Positions 48,173 through 58,300 of a DNA stretch of 58,301 nucleotides are shown piece by piece (position 1 is the stretch's first letter; every line of letters begins with the position of its first letter). Source of the DNA: JAAZPG01 sp012797375 (GTDB taxonomy: Bacteria > Acidobacteriota > Aminicenantia > Aminicenantales > UBA4085); the NCBI GenBank assembly GCA_937868205.1, contig CALMMC010000151.1, positions 1-58,301 of the forward strand. Direction: 5' to 3'. The notes below the pieces were generated by a model that was given only the letters and a program-made list of their open reading frames with translations, was not told the DNA's origin and searched no databases. The position numbers were made by a program, and so were the translations under genes.

Positions 48173-48201
48173 TTGAAAAACCAGAACGATTGTTCCATAA
48201 T
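48173..48201 (+). promoter_or_regulatory. Promoter of potABCD
   Basis: TTGAAA (48173-48178), 17-bp spacer, CATAAT (48196-48201); start about 48208, followed by AGAAGGAG 5 nt before the GTG at 48223. Confidence 0.65.
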
Positions 48202-48222
48202 GCCCCTCACAGAAGGAGCGCC

Positions 48223-49374
48223 GTGGCCGAATTTCTCGAGTTTAAAAACGTCTCCAAGCGGTTTGGAGCCATCCAGGCCGTCGACGGCGTGTCCTTGGAA
48301 ATCAAGCGGGGCGAGTTTTTCGCCCTTCTCGGCCCGAGCGGCTGCGGCAAAACGACGATGCTCCGCATCGCCGCCGGGTTCGAGACGCCCGACGCCGGCC
48401 AAGTCTTTCTCGCCGGCCGGGAGATCACCGATCTTCCCCCGAACCGGCGCCCGGTCAACACGATCTTCCAAAGCTATGCCTTGTTCCCCCACTTGACCGT
48501 CCGGGACAACATCGCCTTCGGTCTCCAGATCGCCAAGAAGCCGAAGGCCGAGATCGACCGCGAAGTCGAGACGATGCTCCGCCTCATCCGGTTGGAGGAC
48601 CAGGCCGGCAAGAAGCCGGATCTCCTGTCCGGCGGCCAGCGCCAGCGGGTGGCCGTCGCCCGGGCCCTCATCAACAAGCCCGGCGTCCTCCTCTTGGACG
48701 AGCCGCTGGCCGCCCTCGACCTCAAGCTCCGCCAGAGGATGCTCATCGAGCTCGACATGATCCACGACCAGGTCGGGATCACGTTTTTATACGTCACCCA
48801 CGACCAGAGCGAGGCCATGAGCCTGAGCGACCGGATCGCGGTCATGAACGCCGGCCGGATCGAGCAGATCGGCGCCCCGGCTGAGATCTACGAGGCGCCG
48901 CGGACAAGCTTCGTCGCGGCCTTCATCGGCGACACGAACTTCCTGGAGGGCGTCGTCGCCGATCATCCGGAACCGGAGTACAGCCGCCTCCGGATCGAGG
49001 GACTTCCCGACGTGACCGTTTACAACGACAAACAGATCGCCGACGGACATAAGATTTTCCTGAGCATCCGGCCGGAAAAGATCCAGATTTCGCGCGACCG
49101 GCCCGAGCCGAAGCCGAAGCGGAACGCCGTTCCGGCCGTGGTCGAGGATGTGATCTACCTCGGTCCGACGACGAAGTACTGGGTCCGGGCCGGCGAGCAC
49201 CGCCTCCAGGTTCTCCGCCAGCACGCCCGGTTTTTTCTCGACGAGAAGCCGATCCGCTGGAAGGACGATGTCTGGGTGTTCTGGCACGGCGACGACGGGT
49301 TCATGCTCGAGGGCTTCCGGCGGGACGATGAAAAGCTCGTCGCCGCCCCGCCCCAAAAAGTGGGGGAGGCATGA
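48223..49374 (+). CDS. potA: Spermidine/putrescine ABC transporter ATP-binding protein
   Basis: 383 residues from the GTG at 48223 (AGAAGGAG site). Walker A GPSGCGKTTMLRIAAG, Q-loop VFQSYALFPHLTV, signature LSGGQRQRVAVARAL, Walker B LLLDEPLAALDLKLR, switch VTHDQSEAM, and a C-terminal TOBE-type domain. Drives polyamine uptake with the following potBCD genes. Substrate assignment rests on the operon and the PotD-like binding protein. Confidence 0.93.
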   Translation: MAEFLEFKNVSKRFGAIQAVDGVSLEIKRGEFFALLGPSGCGKTTMLRIAAGFETPDAGQVFLAGREITDLPPNRRPVNTIFQSYALFPHLTVRDNIAFGLQIAKKPKAEIDREVETMLRLIRLEDQAGKKPDLLSGGQRQRVAVARALINKPGVLLLDEPLAALDLKLRQRMLIELDMIHDQVGITFLYVTHDQSEAMSLSDRIAVMNAGRIEQIGAPAEIYEAPRTSFVAAFIGDTNFLEGVVADHPEPEYSRLRIEGLPDVTVYNDKQIADGHKIFLSIRPEKIQISRDRPEPKPKRNAVPAVVEDVIYLGPTTKYWVRAGEHRLQVLRQHARFFLDEKPIRWKDDVWVFWHGDDGFMLEGFRRDDEKLVAAPPQKVGEA

Positions 49375-49408
49375 CCGCCGCGGCTGGGACGGGCCGGGAG
49401 CCGGGGGC

Positions 49409-50287
49409 ATGAAAAACCTCCGGCGCCGGGGACAGGAGTTCTTCCTGACCCTGCCGTCGTTTTTTTGGCTGTCGTTGTTTTTTCTCATCCCGACCGCCCT
49501 GGTCTTCATCCTCGCCTTCCGCCCGGCCGATCCCTTCGGGGGCATCGGCCGCGGCTGGACGACGGCCACGATCGAAGGCTTGGCCGATCCCCAGTATCTC
49601 GCGATCGCCTGGCGGACGCTGTGGGTCAGCTTCCTGTCCACGGCGTTCTGCCTGCTCCTGGCCGTCCCGACGGCCTATGCCGTCGCCCGGGCCCCGGAGC
49701 GCCGCCGGAATCTTCTCCTCATGCTTGTCATCGTTCCGTTTTGGACGAGCTTCCTGATCCGCGTGTTCGCTTGGAAGTCGATTCTCCATCCCGAGGGCCT
49801 CATCAAAAAAGCCCTGGTTTTCTGCGGCCTGGTCGATCCCTCCTCCCAGCTTCTCTATAACCTGGGGGCGGTCATCCTGGTGACGGTTTACACGTTTCTT
49901 CCCTTCGCCATCCTCCCGATTTACGCGGCCGCCGAGAAATTCGATTACCGGCTCCTCGAGGCCGCCCGCGACTTGGGAGCCCGGCCTTTCCAGGCTTTCC
50001 GGAAGGTCTTTCTCCCGGGCATCCGGCAGGCCTTGGTCACGGCCGTCCTGGTCGTTTTCATCCCGTCGCTGGGATCTTACATCGTTCCGGACATCGTCGG
50101 CGGACCCGGAAGCGAAATGCTCGGCAACAAGATCGCCCAGCGCGTCTTCGTCGACCGGAATCTTCCTTTGGCCGGAGGGCTTTCGATCGTTCTCATCCTG
50201 GCGGTGCTGGCGCCGCTTTTAGGGGTTCTCGCCCTCCAGGGGAAAAAGGCCCGGATCCAGCCGCCGGAAGGAGGCGGGAAGCCGTGA
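49409..50287 (+). CDS. potB: Spermidine/putrescine ABC permease PotB
   Basis: 292 residues from the ATG at 49409. Six membrane segments; the EAA loop reads EAARDLGARPFQAFRKVFLPGIRQAL. PotB-type FLIRVFAWKSIL precedes it. First of two permease subunits for polyamine import; it overlaps potC (GTGA). Confidence 0.92.
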   Translation: MKNLRRRGQEFFLTLPSFFWLSLFFLIPTALVFILAFRPADPFGGIGRGWTTATIEGLADPQYLAIAWRTLWVSFLSTAFCLLLAVPTAYAVARAPERRRNLLLMLVIVPFWTSFLIRVFAWKSILHPEGLIKKALVFCGLVDPSSQLLYNLGAVILVTVYTFLPFAILPIYAAAEKFDYRLLEAARDLGARPFQAFRKVFLPGIRQALVTAVLVVFIPSLGSYIVPDIVGGPGSEMLGNKIAQRVFVDRNLPLAGGLSIVLILAVLAPLLGVLALQGKKARIQPPEGGGKP

Positions 50288-51072
50288 AGCGCAGCCGGTT
50301 TCCCTTCATCGTCACCGGCCTCGTCCTGGTGTTTTTCTATCTTCCGATCCTTATTCTCGTCGTCGATTCCTTCAACGCCTCCCGCTTCGGCGGGGCGTGG
50401 AGAGGATTTTCCCTCAAGTGGTACGTCCGGCTGTTTCACGAGCCGGCCATCTGGACGGCCGCCCGCAACACCCTGGTCATCGCCTTGATCGTGACGTTCG
50501 TCTCCCTCCTTCTGGGGACGACGTCCGCCCTGGCCCTTCACCGTTTCTCAAAGTCGCGGTTTCAACGCGTCCATTACACGCTGATTTACACGCCGCTGGT
50601 GGTTCCCGAGATTCTGATGGGGATCAGCCTCCTGATGGCCTTCGTCGCCGCCGGCGTCAAGCTGGGGATGGGGACGATCATCCTGGCCCATGTGACGTTC
50701 TGCATCAGCTATGTCGCCTTGGTCGTCCTGGGACGGCTCCAGGATTTTGATTTCACGGTCGTCGAGGCCGCCCGCGACCTGGGAGCAACCGGCTGGACGG
50801 CGACCCGGCGGGTGCTGCTGCCCATGCTCGCGCCCGGCTTGGCCGCCGCCGGCCTGATCGCCTTCACCCTGTCGGTGGACGATTTCGTCATCACCTTTTT
50901 CGTCGCCGGTCCCGGATCGACCACTCTCCCGATCCGCGTCTACAGCATGATCAAGCACGGCGCCACCCCGCTTATCAACGCCCTTTCAACCCTGCTGCTG
51001 GCCCTGACGTTCACGACCGTGCTCGTCAGCCAGCGTTTATCCAAATCCGGAGCTTTGGAGGGAGGACAATGA
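50284..51072 (+). CDS. potC: Spermidine/putrescine ABC permease PotC
   Basis: 262 residues from a GTG overlapping the potB stop. Six membrane segments, EAA loop EAARDLGATGWTATRRVLLPMLAPG and the PotC block LSVDDFVITFFVAGPGSTTLPIRVYSMIKHG. Its stop overlaps potD (ATGA). Confidence 0.93.
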   Translation: MKRSRFPFIVTGLVLVFFYLPILILVVDSFNASRFGGAWRGFSLKWYVRLFHEPAIWTAARNTLVIALIVTFVSLLLGTTSALALHRFSKSRFQRVHYTLIYTPLVVPEILMGISLLMAFVAAGVKLGMGTIILAHVTFCISYVALVVLGRLQDFDFTVVEAARDLGATGWTATRRVLLPMLAPGLAAAGLIAFTLSVDDFVITFFVAGPGSTTLPIRVYSMIKHGATPLINALSTLLLALTFTTVLVSQRLSKSGALEGGQ

Positions 51073-52127
51073 AGATGCGCACGTTCGGACGGTCGGCTCT
51101 GGGAGCGTTTCTCGCCGCGGCCGGCTTATTGGCCGCGGGATGCGGGGGCGGAGCGAAGGCCCCGGGAATCCTGCACGTTTATACGTGGTCCGATTACGTC
51201 AAGCCCGAATTGATCGCCCGGTTCGAGGCCGAGAACAACTGCAAAGTCGTCATCGACACCTTCGATTCCAACGAGGCGATGTACGCCAAGCTGAAGGCCG
51301 GAGCCACGGGCTACGACGTCATCACCCCGACGAGCTATATGGTCAGCCTGATGCAGAGCCAGGGGATGCTTCTTCCCCTCGACCACTCCCGGCTGCCGAA
51401 CCTCTCCCGCGTCGATCCGGATTACCTGGCCATCGCCATCGACAAAACCATGGCCTATTCCGTGCCCTACATGCTGACGAACACGGGGATTGCCTACCTC
51501 AAGAGCAAGGTCAAGGATTTCGAGCCGACCTGGGCGATGTTCAACCGGTCCGACCTTCGGGGCCGGATGGTCATGCTCAACGACATGCGGGAAACGATCG
51601 GGGCGGCGTTGAAATTCCTCGGCTACAGCCTCAACTCGACGAATCCCGAGGAGCTGAGCGCGGCCAAGAACGTTGTCCTGGCCTGGAAAGAAAACCTGGC
51701 CAAGTTCGAGAACGAGCAATACAAGACGGGGATCGCCTCCGGCGAATTCCTTCTCGTGCACGGCTACAGCGGCGACATCCTCCAAGTGCAGGCCGAAAAC
51801 GAGGACATCGCCTTCGCCATGCCCCGCGAGGGAGGGGCCATTTCCTGCGATGACCTGGTGATCGCCAAGACGGCCCAGGAGCCGGATCTGGCCCACGCTT
51901 ACATCAATTTCTTTCATGATCCGGCCGTGGCCGCGGAAAACACGGAGTTCATCCAGTACCTGTGCCCGAACAAGGATTCCTATCCGTTGTTGAAGGCGGA
52001 GATCACGGGGAATCCGGGGATTTTTCTGACTCCCGAGATCAAGGCCCATTGCGAGATCCTGGCCGATCTGGGGGAAAAGAACGCGCTTTACGTGAAGATC
52101 TGGGACGAGATCAAGGCCGGGAAATAG
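51069..52127 (+). CDS. potD: Spermidine/putrescine-binding lipoprotein
   Basis: 352 residues. Lipobox LLAAGC about residue 25. Mature part opens LHVYTWSDYVKPELIARFE, the PotD/PotF signature, with FDSNEAMYAKLKAG and YSVPYMLTNTGIAY, ligand-pocket segments of the family. Delivers polyamines to PotBC. The acidic residues that contact amines are plausible but not mapped. Confidence 0.92.
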   Translation: MKMRTFGRSALGAFLAAAGLLAAGCGGGAKAPGILHVYTWSDYVKPELIARFEAENNCKVVIDTFDSNEAMYAKLKAGATGYDVITPTSYMVSLMQSQGMLLPLDHSRLPNLSRVDPDYLAIAIDKTMAYSVPYMLTNTGIAYLKSKVKDFEPTWAMFNRSDLRGRMVMLNDMRETIGAALKFLGYSLNSTNPEELSAAKNVVLAWKENLAKFENEQYKTGIASGEFLLVHGYSGDILQVQAENEDIAFAMPREGGAISCDDLVIAKTAQEPDLAHAYINFFHDPAVAAENTEFIQYLCPNKDSYPLLKAEITGNPGIFLTPEIKAHCEILADLGEKNALYVKIWDEIKAGK

Positions 52128-52142
52128 CGCCTCCGGCGGGTT

Positions 52143-53171
52143 TCAGCCGATCCGGAGGACCTTGGCGCCCCGGATCCGCCGCCGCTTGATTTCGCCGAGG
52201 GCTTGGCCCGCCTCGGCCAGGGGGTATTCCTGCACCGCGGGGCGGAGAGGGATTTCCGCGGCCAGCCTGAGAAATTCGACGGCGTCCGCCCGGGTCACAT
52301 TGGCCACGCTCTTGATTTCCTTCTCCCGCCAGAGGTGGCCGGCGTAATCGAGCGCCCGGAGCGCGTCTTTGTCCCCGTCTTCCTTCCGGACGGCATTGAT
52401 CACAAGGCGTCCGCCCGGGGCCAGGCACCGCAAGGCCTCGACGACGGATTTCCAGACCGGCGTCGTGTCGATCATCGCGTCCAGGTCCTCGGGCGGCGTG
52501 TCCGAGGCCTCGCCGGTCCAGGCCGCGCCCAGCTCCGCGGCGAAAACGCGTTCCTCCGGGCTTCGGGCGAAGACGTAGAAGCGCGTCCGCGGGAACAAAT
52601 GCCGGGCGGTCTGGAGGACCAAATGCCCGGACGCTCCGAATCCGGTCAGGCCCAGGGCTTGTCCGTCCCTAAGCCCGGCGAGCTTCAACGAACGGTAGCC
52701 GACGGTCCCGGCGCAAAGAAGGGGAGCCGCCTCGGCGTCGGTGAAAAGGGAGGGGATGGAGAAGGCGAACGACTCGCCGACGACCATGTACTCGGCGTAC
52801 CCGCCGTCGGCGTCGCGGCCGGTCGCTCGGAATTCCGGGCAGAGATTTTCCCGGCCCTCAAGGCAGAAACGGCACTTGCCGCAGGCCGAGAAAATCCAGG
52901 AAACGCCGAGGCGGTCTCCGAGCTTGAACCTTCGGGCGCCGGGACCGCGGGCGGCGACCCGGCCGATGACCTGGTGGCCGGGAATGACGGGCAGCCGGGG
53001 AGGCGGCGTTCGCCCCTCGATCTCGTCGATCTCGGTGTGGCAGACGCCGCAAGCGGCGATGCGGAGGAGGATTTCCCCTTCACCGGGGACGGGGAGAGGG
53101 AGATCGCGGCTTTCGAGCGGCTCGCCGCTCTCCCAGGCGTCGAGGATTCGGGTGATGAGCATGGCTTTCAC
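52143..53171 (-). CDS. Zinc-dependent alcohol dehydrogenase
   Basis: 342 residues from a GTG with a GGGAG site. MDR-family enzyme: catalytic zinc ligands in CGVCHTE and GHQ, structural zinc site CGKCRFCLEGRENLC, and NAD-binding GFGASGHL. Resembles AdhA/AdhP-type or CAD-like alcohol/aldehyde reductases; substrate unknown. Own promoter upstream. Confidence 0.9.
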   Translation of the reverse strand: MKAMLITRILDAWESGEPLESRDLPLPVPGEGEILLRIAACGVCHTEIDEIEGRTPPPRLPVIPGHQVIGRVAARGPGARRFKLGDRLGVSWIFSACGKCRFCLEGRENLCPEFRATGRDADGGYAEYMVVGESFAFSIPSLFTDAEAAPLLCAGTVGYRSLKLAGLRDGQALGLTGFGASGHLVLQTARHLFPRTRFYVFARSPEERVFAAELGAAWTGEASDTPPEDLDAMIDTTPVWKSVVEALRCLAPGGRLVINAVRKEDGDKDALRALDYAGHLWREKEIKSVANVTRADAVEFLRLAAEIPLRPAVQEYPLAEAGQALGEIKRRRIRGAKVLRIG

Positions 53172-53230
53172 GGGCGTCTCCCTTCCAGGGCCGGTTCCGG
53201 CATGGTTCCGGATCGCCCCGCGGCGTCTTT

Positions 53231-53259
53231 AGATTAAAGAAGAAGACTTCCCGTGTAAA
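53231..53259 (-). promoter_or_regulatory. Promoter of the zinc-type alcohol dehydrogenase gene
   Basis: Minus strand TTTACA (53254-53259), 17-bp spacer, TAATCT (53231-53236); leader about 54 nt. The 348-bp gap 53172-53519 also holds the M1 peptidase signals and an AT-richer stretch, with no recognised gene. Confidence 0.55.
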
Positions 53260-53436
53260 TCGTTTTCGGGGGATCCAAAACGCGCCTTTTTCGGATGGTG
53301 AAGGGATCGGCCGTGTAAAAATTCATTACATCGTATAAATCGCGGAGGTTTTTTTCTTTTTTGTTTCCAACGATTTTGCGGTTTACGGCCGGGCTTTGTT
53401 CGGGGTTAAGCCGATCCCGCCGGCCGGAATCCTCTA

Positions 53437-53453
53437 TTGGCATGTTTCATGCT
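53437..53453 (+). promoter_or_regulatory. Possible sigma-54 promoter upstream of the M1-like peptidase
   Basis: TTGGCATG-TTTC-ATGCT has GG and GC doublets at -24/-12 spacing, but the -12 element is ATGC rather than TTGC. It also contains the inverted repeat GCATG-TTT-CATGC, which could be an unrelated operator. Start would be near 53464, 56 nt before the ATG. Confidence 0.35.
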
Positions 53454-53507
53454 TATGTTGGGATAGAGATGAGAAGAACGCGAAACATCATCGATTCCGT
53501 TTTTTGC

Positions 53508-53513
53508 TATAAT
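53508..53513 (+). promoter_or_regulatory. Perfect TATAAT 6 nt before the M1-like peptidase ATG
   Basis: TATAAT, then TTAACC and ATG at 53520. No good -35 hexamer at 16-18 bp. If active it gives a leaderless mRNA. Confidence 0.45.
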
Positions 53514-53519
53514 TTAACC

Positions 53520-56135
53520 ATGCGGATGCAGGGATGGGCGGCGGCCTTTCCGCTCGTTCTCGTTTTCACTCTCGCCTCGTTCGGCCAGGAATCCCTTCCG
53601 CCGCAGACCGACGTCCGGACGTTCCTATCCGGACTGAAGGAGGCCTTCGAATCGTCCGATCGAGCGGCTTATTTAGCTTATTTCGAAGCCGAAATTCGCG
53701 ACGCCGAGGGCGCGGCCTACGATTCCCTCAGGCAAGCCTCGCGGATGACCCAGGCCGTTTTTTTTCCGGCGACGAACGTCTTCGAGGACAAGGAAGGCGT
53801 TCCTCTCTTCGTTCAGGCCGTCTTTCAGAACGACCTGGAAGCCTTGTTTGAGTCGTGGGAGCTGGAGCTGGCCCGGGACGGGGAGCGGCGAGTCATCCGG
53901 GCCAAGAGCGTGATCGGGAATCCAGCGATTTTTCTCAAGCTGAAAATTCCCTCGGACCGGATCGAGCGAGCCGCCCGAATTGAAATCCGCCATGACGATC
54001 TGGAAGCGACATTCGAGAACGCTTGGGTTTTTTACGACAACATCCCCGACCGCCCGACGGGCTTGATCATCATCGGCTCGGGGCGGCTGCGTTTTCGGCC
54101 TTCGTCGGAGACGGAACGCCACCAACTGGCCTTGCGGTACAAAACCGAAAATTTGGACAAGCCGCTGGTGTCCGCTTATTTAAGGTTTTCCCCCTCGTTT
54201 TTTGCGAACCGGATCAAAATCACCCCCGAGGCCGGCCCGGCCGGCTCTTGTCCGCCCGGGGAGATCGCGAAAGCCCGGGCCTTGTTCCGCCGCTATTACG
54301 GCGGCTCGTTCACGATCGACAACCCGATCGCCGGGGCGCGGCTTTCGGTCCTGCCGCAAAGCGACCAGGCGGTTTTTGAATTCGGGACCGACTCCCGGAG
54401 CGGGTTCGGATATGGATATTCCCCCTTTTCGGAGGAGGAGATCCATTTCTGGAGCCGCTCGCCAGACCAGCTTCTCTGCCTCTATTCTCCGGATATCCGC
54501 GAGGGGAACGAACGAAGGATGTTCCTCACCATGGGGGAAAAAGTCGATATCCTCCGCTGCGACATCGATCTGGATTTTCAGCCCGACCGCCGTTTCCTTT
54601 CCGCCTTGGCCCGCATCCGGCTGGAAGCTGCCTCTCCGGGGGTGGACAACCTGCGGTTTGATTTCCACTCCGCCCTGGACGTTCTCAAGGTCTACGACGC
54701 CTCGCGGCGCGAGCTGTTCTTCACCCAAGACAAGGTGAACCGTCTTCTTTACATCCGGTTTCTCCAGCCCTTGGAGAAGGGGGAATCGGCTTCCCTGGAC
54801 ATCTATTACCGCGGGGCCCTCCCTCCGCCCCCGCCGACGAGCGACGCCGCGGCGGCTTACGGCGGATTCGCCGGAGCGAATTTCATCGATGACGGCGATC
54901 TCTACACGCCGTCGGCCGGATGGTACCCGGCCATGTCCGAGGGGGATTATTTCCTTTCCCGGTTTCGGATCAGCCTCCCTCCCCGCTACGTTTGCGTGGC
55001 CAACGGAGAGCTTGCCGGAGTGGAGGAAGTCGACGAGGTCCGCCGGGTTCTGTCGCTGGAGAAAATCGGCAACCGGATTTCTGTTTTCGAGACCCGGAAG
55101 CCGGTCAAGGGGCTGGCCTTTATCGTCGGGCGCTTCCGGGAAGCCGCGGTCGACGAGGACCCGTCGCCGCCCCCGATCAACGTCCTCGTGTCCGAGAACG
55201 TCCGCAGCCTCCGCGGGACGCTGGCCGGGGAAGCCCGGGAGATCGTCCGGTTCTACGAAGAAACGTTCGGGCCCTTCCCCTATGAAAAGCTGGCTATCAT
55301 CCAGCGCGTCGCCGAGACGGCCGGGGGGCAAAGCCCCGCTTCCTTCGTCATCCTCAATGAACCGCGGACGGGAGCCACGGCGCCCGGGATTCCGGATTTC
55401 GGGAGCCCGGTGGATCTCCCCGGGTACCGGGAGCTTTTTCTGGCCCATGAAATCGCCCACCAATGGTGGGGGCACGCCGTCAGCGCGGCCACCTACCACG
55501 ACTTGTGGCTGAGCGAAGGGCTGTCTCAATACGCGGCCATTCGATACTTGAGGATGAAGCACGGGAACGACAAGCTTCCGTCGATCCTGAAAAAAAGCGT
55601 TTCTTGGACGAAGCGCATGGCGGATTACGGGCCGATTACGCTCGGCGCCCGGCTGAGCTATCTTGATTTCCGGGCTTTCCAGGCCATCATCTACGGGAAA
55701 TCCACCGTGGTCCTGTTCCTCCTCGCGGATTTGATCGGCGAAGAAGCGCTGGACCGCGGCCTGCGCGCCTTCCAGGCTTCTTCAGCCTATCGCCCCGTCC
55801 GGACGGGGGAGTTCATCCGGGCCCTGGAGGAAGCCTCCGGCCGTTCGCTCCGTGACTTTTTCCGCGGATGGATCGATTCCCATGTGCTTCCGGAAGCCTC
55901 GGTGACGCACCAGATCCTCAAGGCGGACGAAGGCTACGAAGTGAAGATTTTCGTCCGTCAGGCCGGACAGGCGATGGTTTTTCCCCTGACCGTGGCCTGG
56001 ACGGAGGACGGCCGGCCGGTCCGGCACATCCTCGAGGTCGACTCCGAATCCAAGTTTTATTCCTTTCCGGCGGCCGTCAAACCGGTGAAGTTCAAGATCA
56101 ATCCGGACGGGCTCGTCCCCGGAAAATTCCGCTAG
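53520..56135 (+). CDS. Secreted M1-family (gluzincin) peptidase
   Basis: 871 residues; a signal peptide (MRMQGWAAAFPLVLVFTLASFG) follows the ATG at 53520, and upstream in-frame codons lack one. N-terminal ~330 residues are beta-rich and unassigned, then an M1-type beta domain. The catalytic part has HEIAHQWWGH near residue 643 with the third ligand Glu in WLSEGLSQY at the normal 18-residue spacing. The usual GAMEN exopeptidase motif is absent (GGQSPASFVILN instead), so it may not be a typical aminopeptidase. It converges on the NtrC-type regulator. Confidence 0.85.
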   Translation: MRMQGWAAAFPLVLVFTLASFGQESLPPQTDVRTFLSGLKEAFESSDRAAYLAYFEAEIRDAEGAAYDSLRQASRMTQAVFFPATNVFEDKEGVPLFVQAVFQNDLEALFESWELELARDGERRVIRAKSVIGNPAIFLKLKIPSDRIERAARIEIRHDDLEATFENAWVFYDNIPDRPTGLIIIGSGRLRFRPSSETERHQLALRYKTENLDKPLVSAYLRFSPSFFANRIKITPEAGPAGSCPPGEIAKARALFRRYYGGSFTIDNPIAGARLSVLPQSDQAVFEFGTDSRSGFGYGYSPFSEEEIHFWSRSPDQLLCLYSPDIREGNERRMFLTMGEKVDILRCDIDLDFQPDRRFLSALARIRLEAASPGVDNLRFDFHSALDVLKVYDASRRELFFTQDKVNRLLYIRFLQPLEKGESASLDIYYRGALPPPPPTSDAAAAYGGFAGANFIDDGDLYTPSAGWYPAMSEGDYFLSRFRISLPPRYVCVANGELAGVEEVDEVRRVLSLEKIGNRISVFETRKPVKGLAFIVGRFREAAVDEDPSPPPINVLVSENVRSLRGTLAGEAREIVRFYEETFGPFPYEKLAIIQRVAETAGGQSPASFVILNEPRTGATAPGIPDFGSPVDLPGYRELFLAHEIAHQWWGHAVSAATYHDLWLSEGLSQYAAIRYLRMKHGNDKLPSILKKSVSWTKRMADYGPITLGARLSYLDFRAFQAIIYGKSTVVLFLLADLIGEEALDRGLRAFQASSAYRPVRTGEFIRALEEASGRSLRDFFRGWIDSHVLPEASVTHQILKADEGYEVKIFVRQAGQAMVFPLTVAWTEDGRPVRHILEVDSESKFYSFPAAVKPVKFKINPDGLVPGKFR

Positions 56136-56216
56136 CCGGTCCTCTTCATATATTTTCTAAAGATGTTATCCGTTCGATGATGATCTTAAGGATATTCAAC
56201 TCGCGAATAAGGCAGG

Positions 56217-57592
<1,376 letters not shown>

Positions 57593-57596
<4 letters not shown>

Positions 57597-58300
57597 GATT
57601 CTCTCGTTTTCGATTTCCGCCGGTCGAGATCTTTCGGCAGAAAGATGGTGAATTTCGAGCCCTTGCCGACTTCGCTTTGGACCTCGATCCGGCCTTCGTG
57701 CTCGTTGATGATCGCATAGCTGATGGACAGGCCGAGGCCCGTCCCCTTGCCGACCCCCTTCGTCGTGAAGAAGGGATCGAAGATGCGCGCCAAGTGTTGT
57801 TCCTTGATCCCCGTCCCGCTGTCGCTGATGACGACGACGGCTTCGACCGGTGTCTCCCGGAGCTCCACCCGGAGCCGTCCGCCCCCGGGCATCGCGTCCA
57901 GGGCGTTGAGGATGATATTGATGAAAACCTGCTGCAGGCGCTCGCCCTGGGCCCAGATGGGGGCGACCGGAGCCAGGTCGGTTTCCAGCTCGATTTCCAT
58001 GGCCCGAAGCTTGTAGTCGATGAGGGAAATGATCTCCTGGAGAGTGTCCCGGAGGTCGATCCGGTGCATCCCCGGCTCGGCCGGATTGCGGGCGAAGGTC
58101 AGGAGGTTCTTGACGATGCGCGAGACGCGGTCGGTTTGAGCTTCGATCTTGCCCAGGACCTGGGAAAAAAGCTCGTCGCCGGCCGTCTTTTGAAGCATCT
58201 GGACATCGGTGGAGATCGCGGCGAGCGGGGTGTTGATCCTGTCGCTTATCCCCATCTGCAGCTGCCGACCAATTGCTCTGCGTAGTTCACGTCGGTTGCC
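57593..58300 (-). CDS. Sensor histidine kinase, C-terminal part (N-terminus beyond window)
   Basis: Frame open to the window edge, so the sensing part is missing. HATPase region is complete: FINIILNALDAMPGGG (N box), DSGTGI (G1), FDPFFTTKGVGKGTGLGLSISY (F and G2 boxes). The H-box region reads GISDRINTPLAAI where kinases have VAHEINTPLAAI: the phospho-accepting His is Asp. This lies within 70 bp of the window end, where codon use looks different, so sequence error is as likely as true loss. ATGA-type overlap with the response regulator gene. Confidence 0.85.

Noticed and set aside
49281..49297. TGGCACG-like sequence resembling a sigma-54 -24 element
   Set aside because: Inside the potA coding sequence (Trp-His-Gly codons) and lacks a GC at the -12 position in correct spacing with TTGC.
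53234..53443. A 69-codon minus-strand frame upstream of the alcohol dehydrogenase
   Set aside because: AT-richer and with no recognised motif; it overlaps the promoters of both flanking genes, so a gene is unlikely. Possibly chance.
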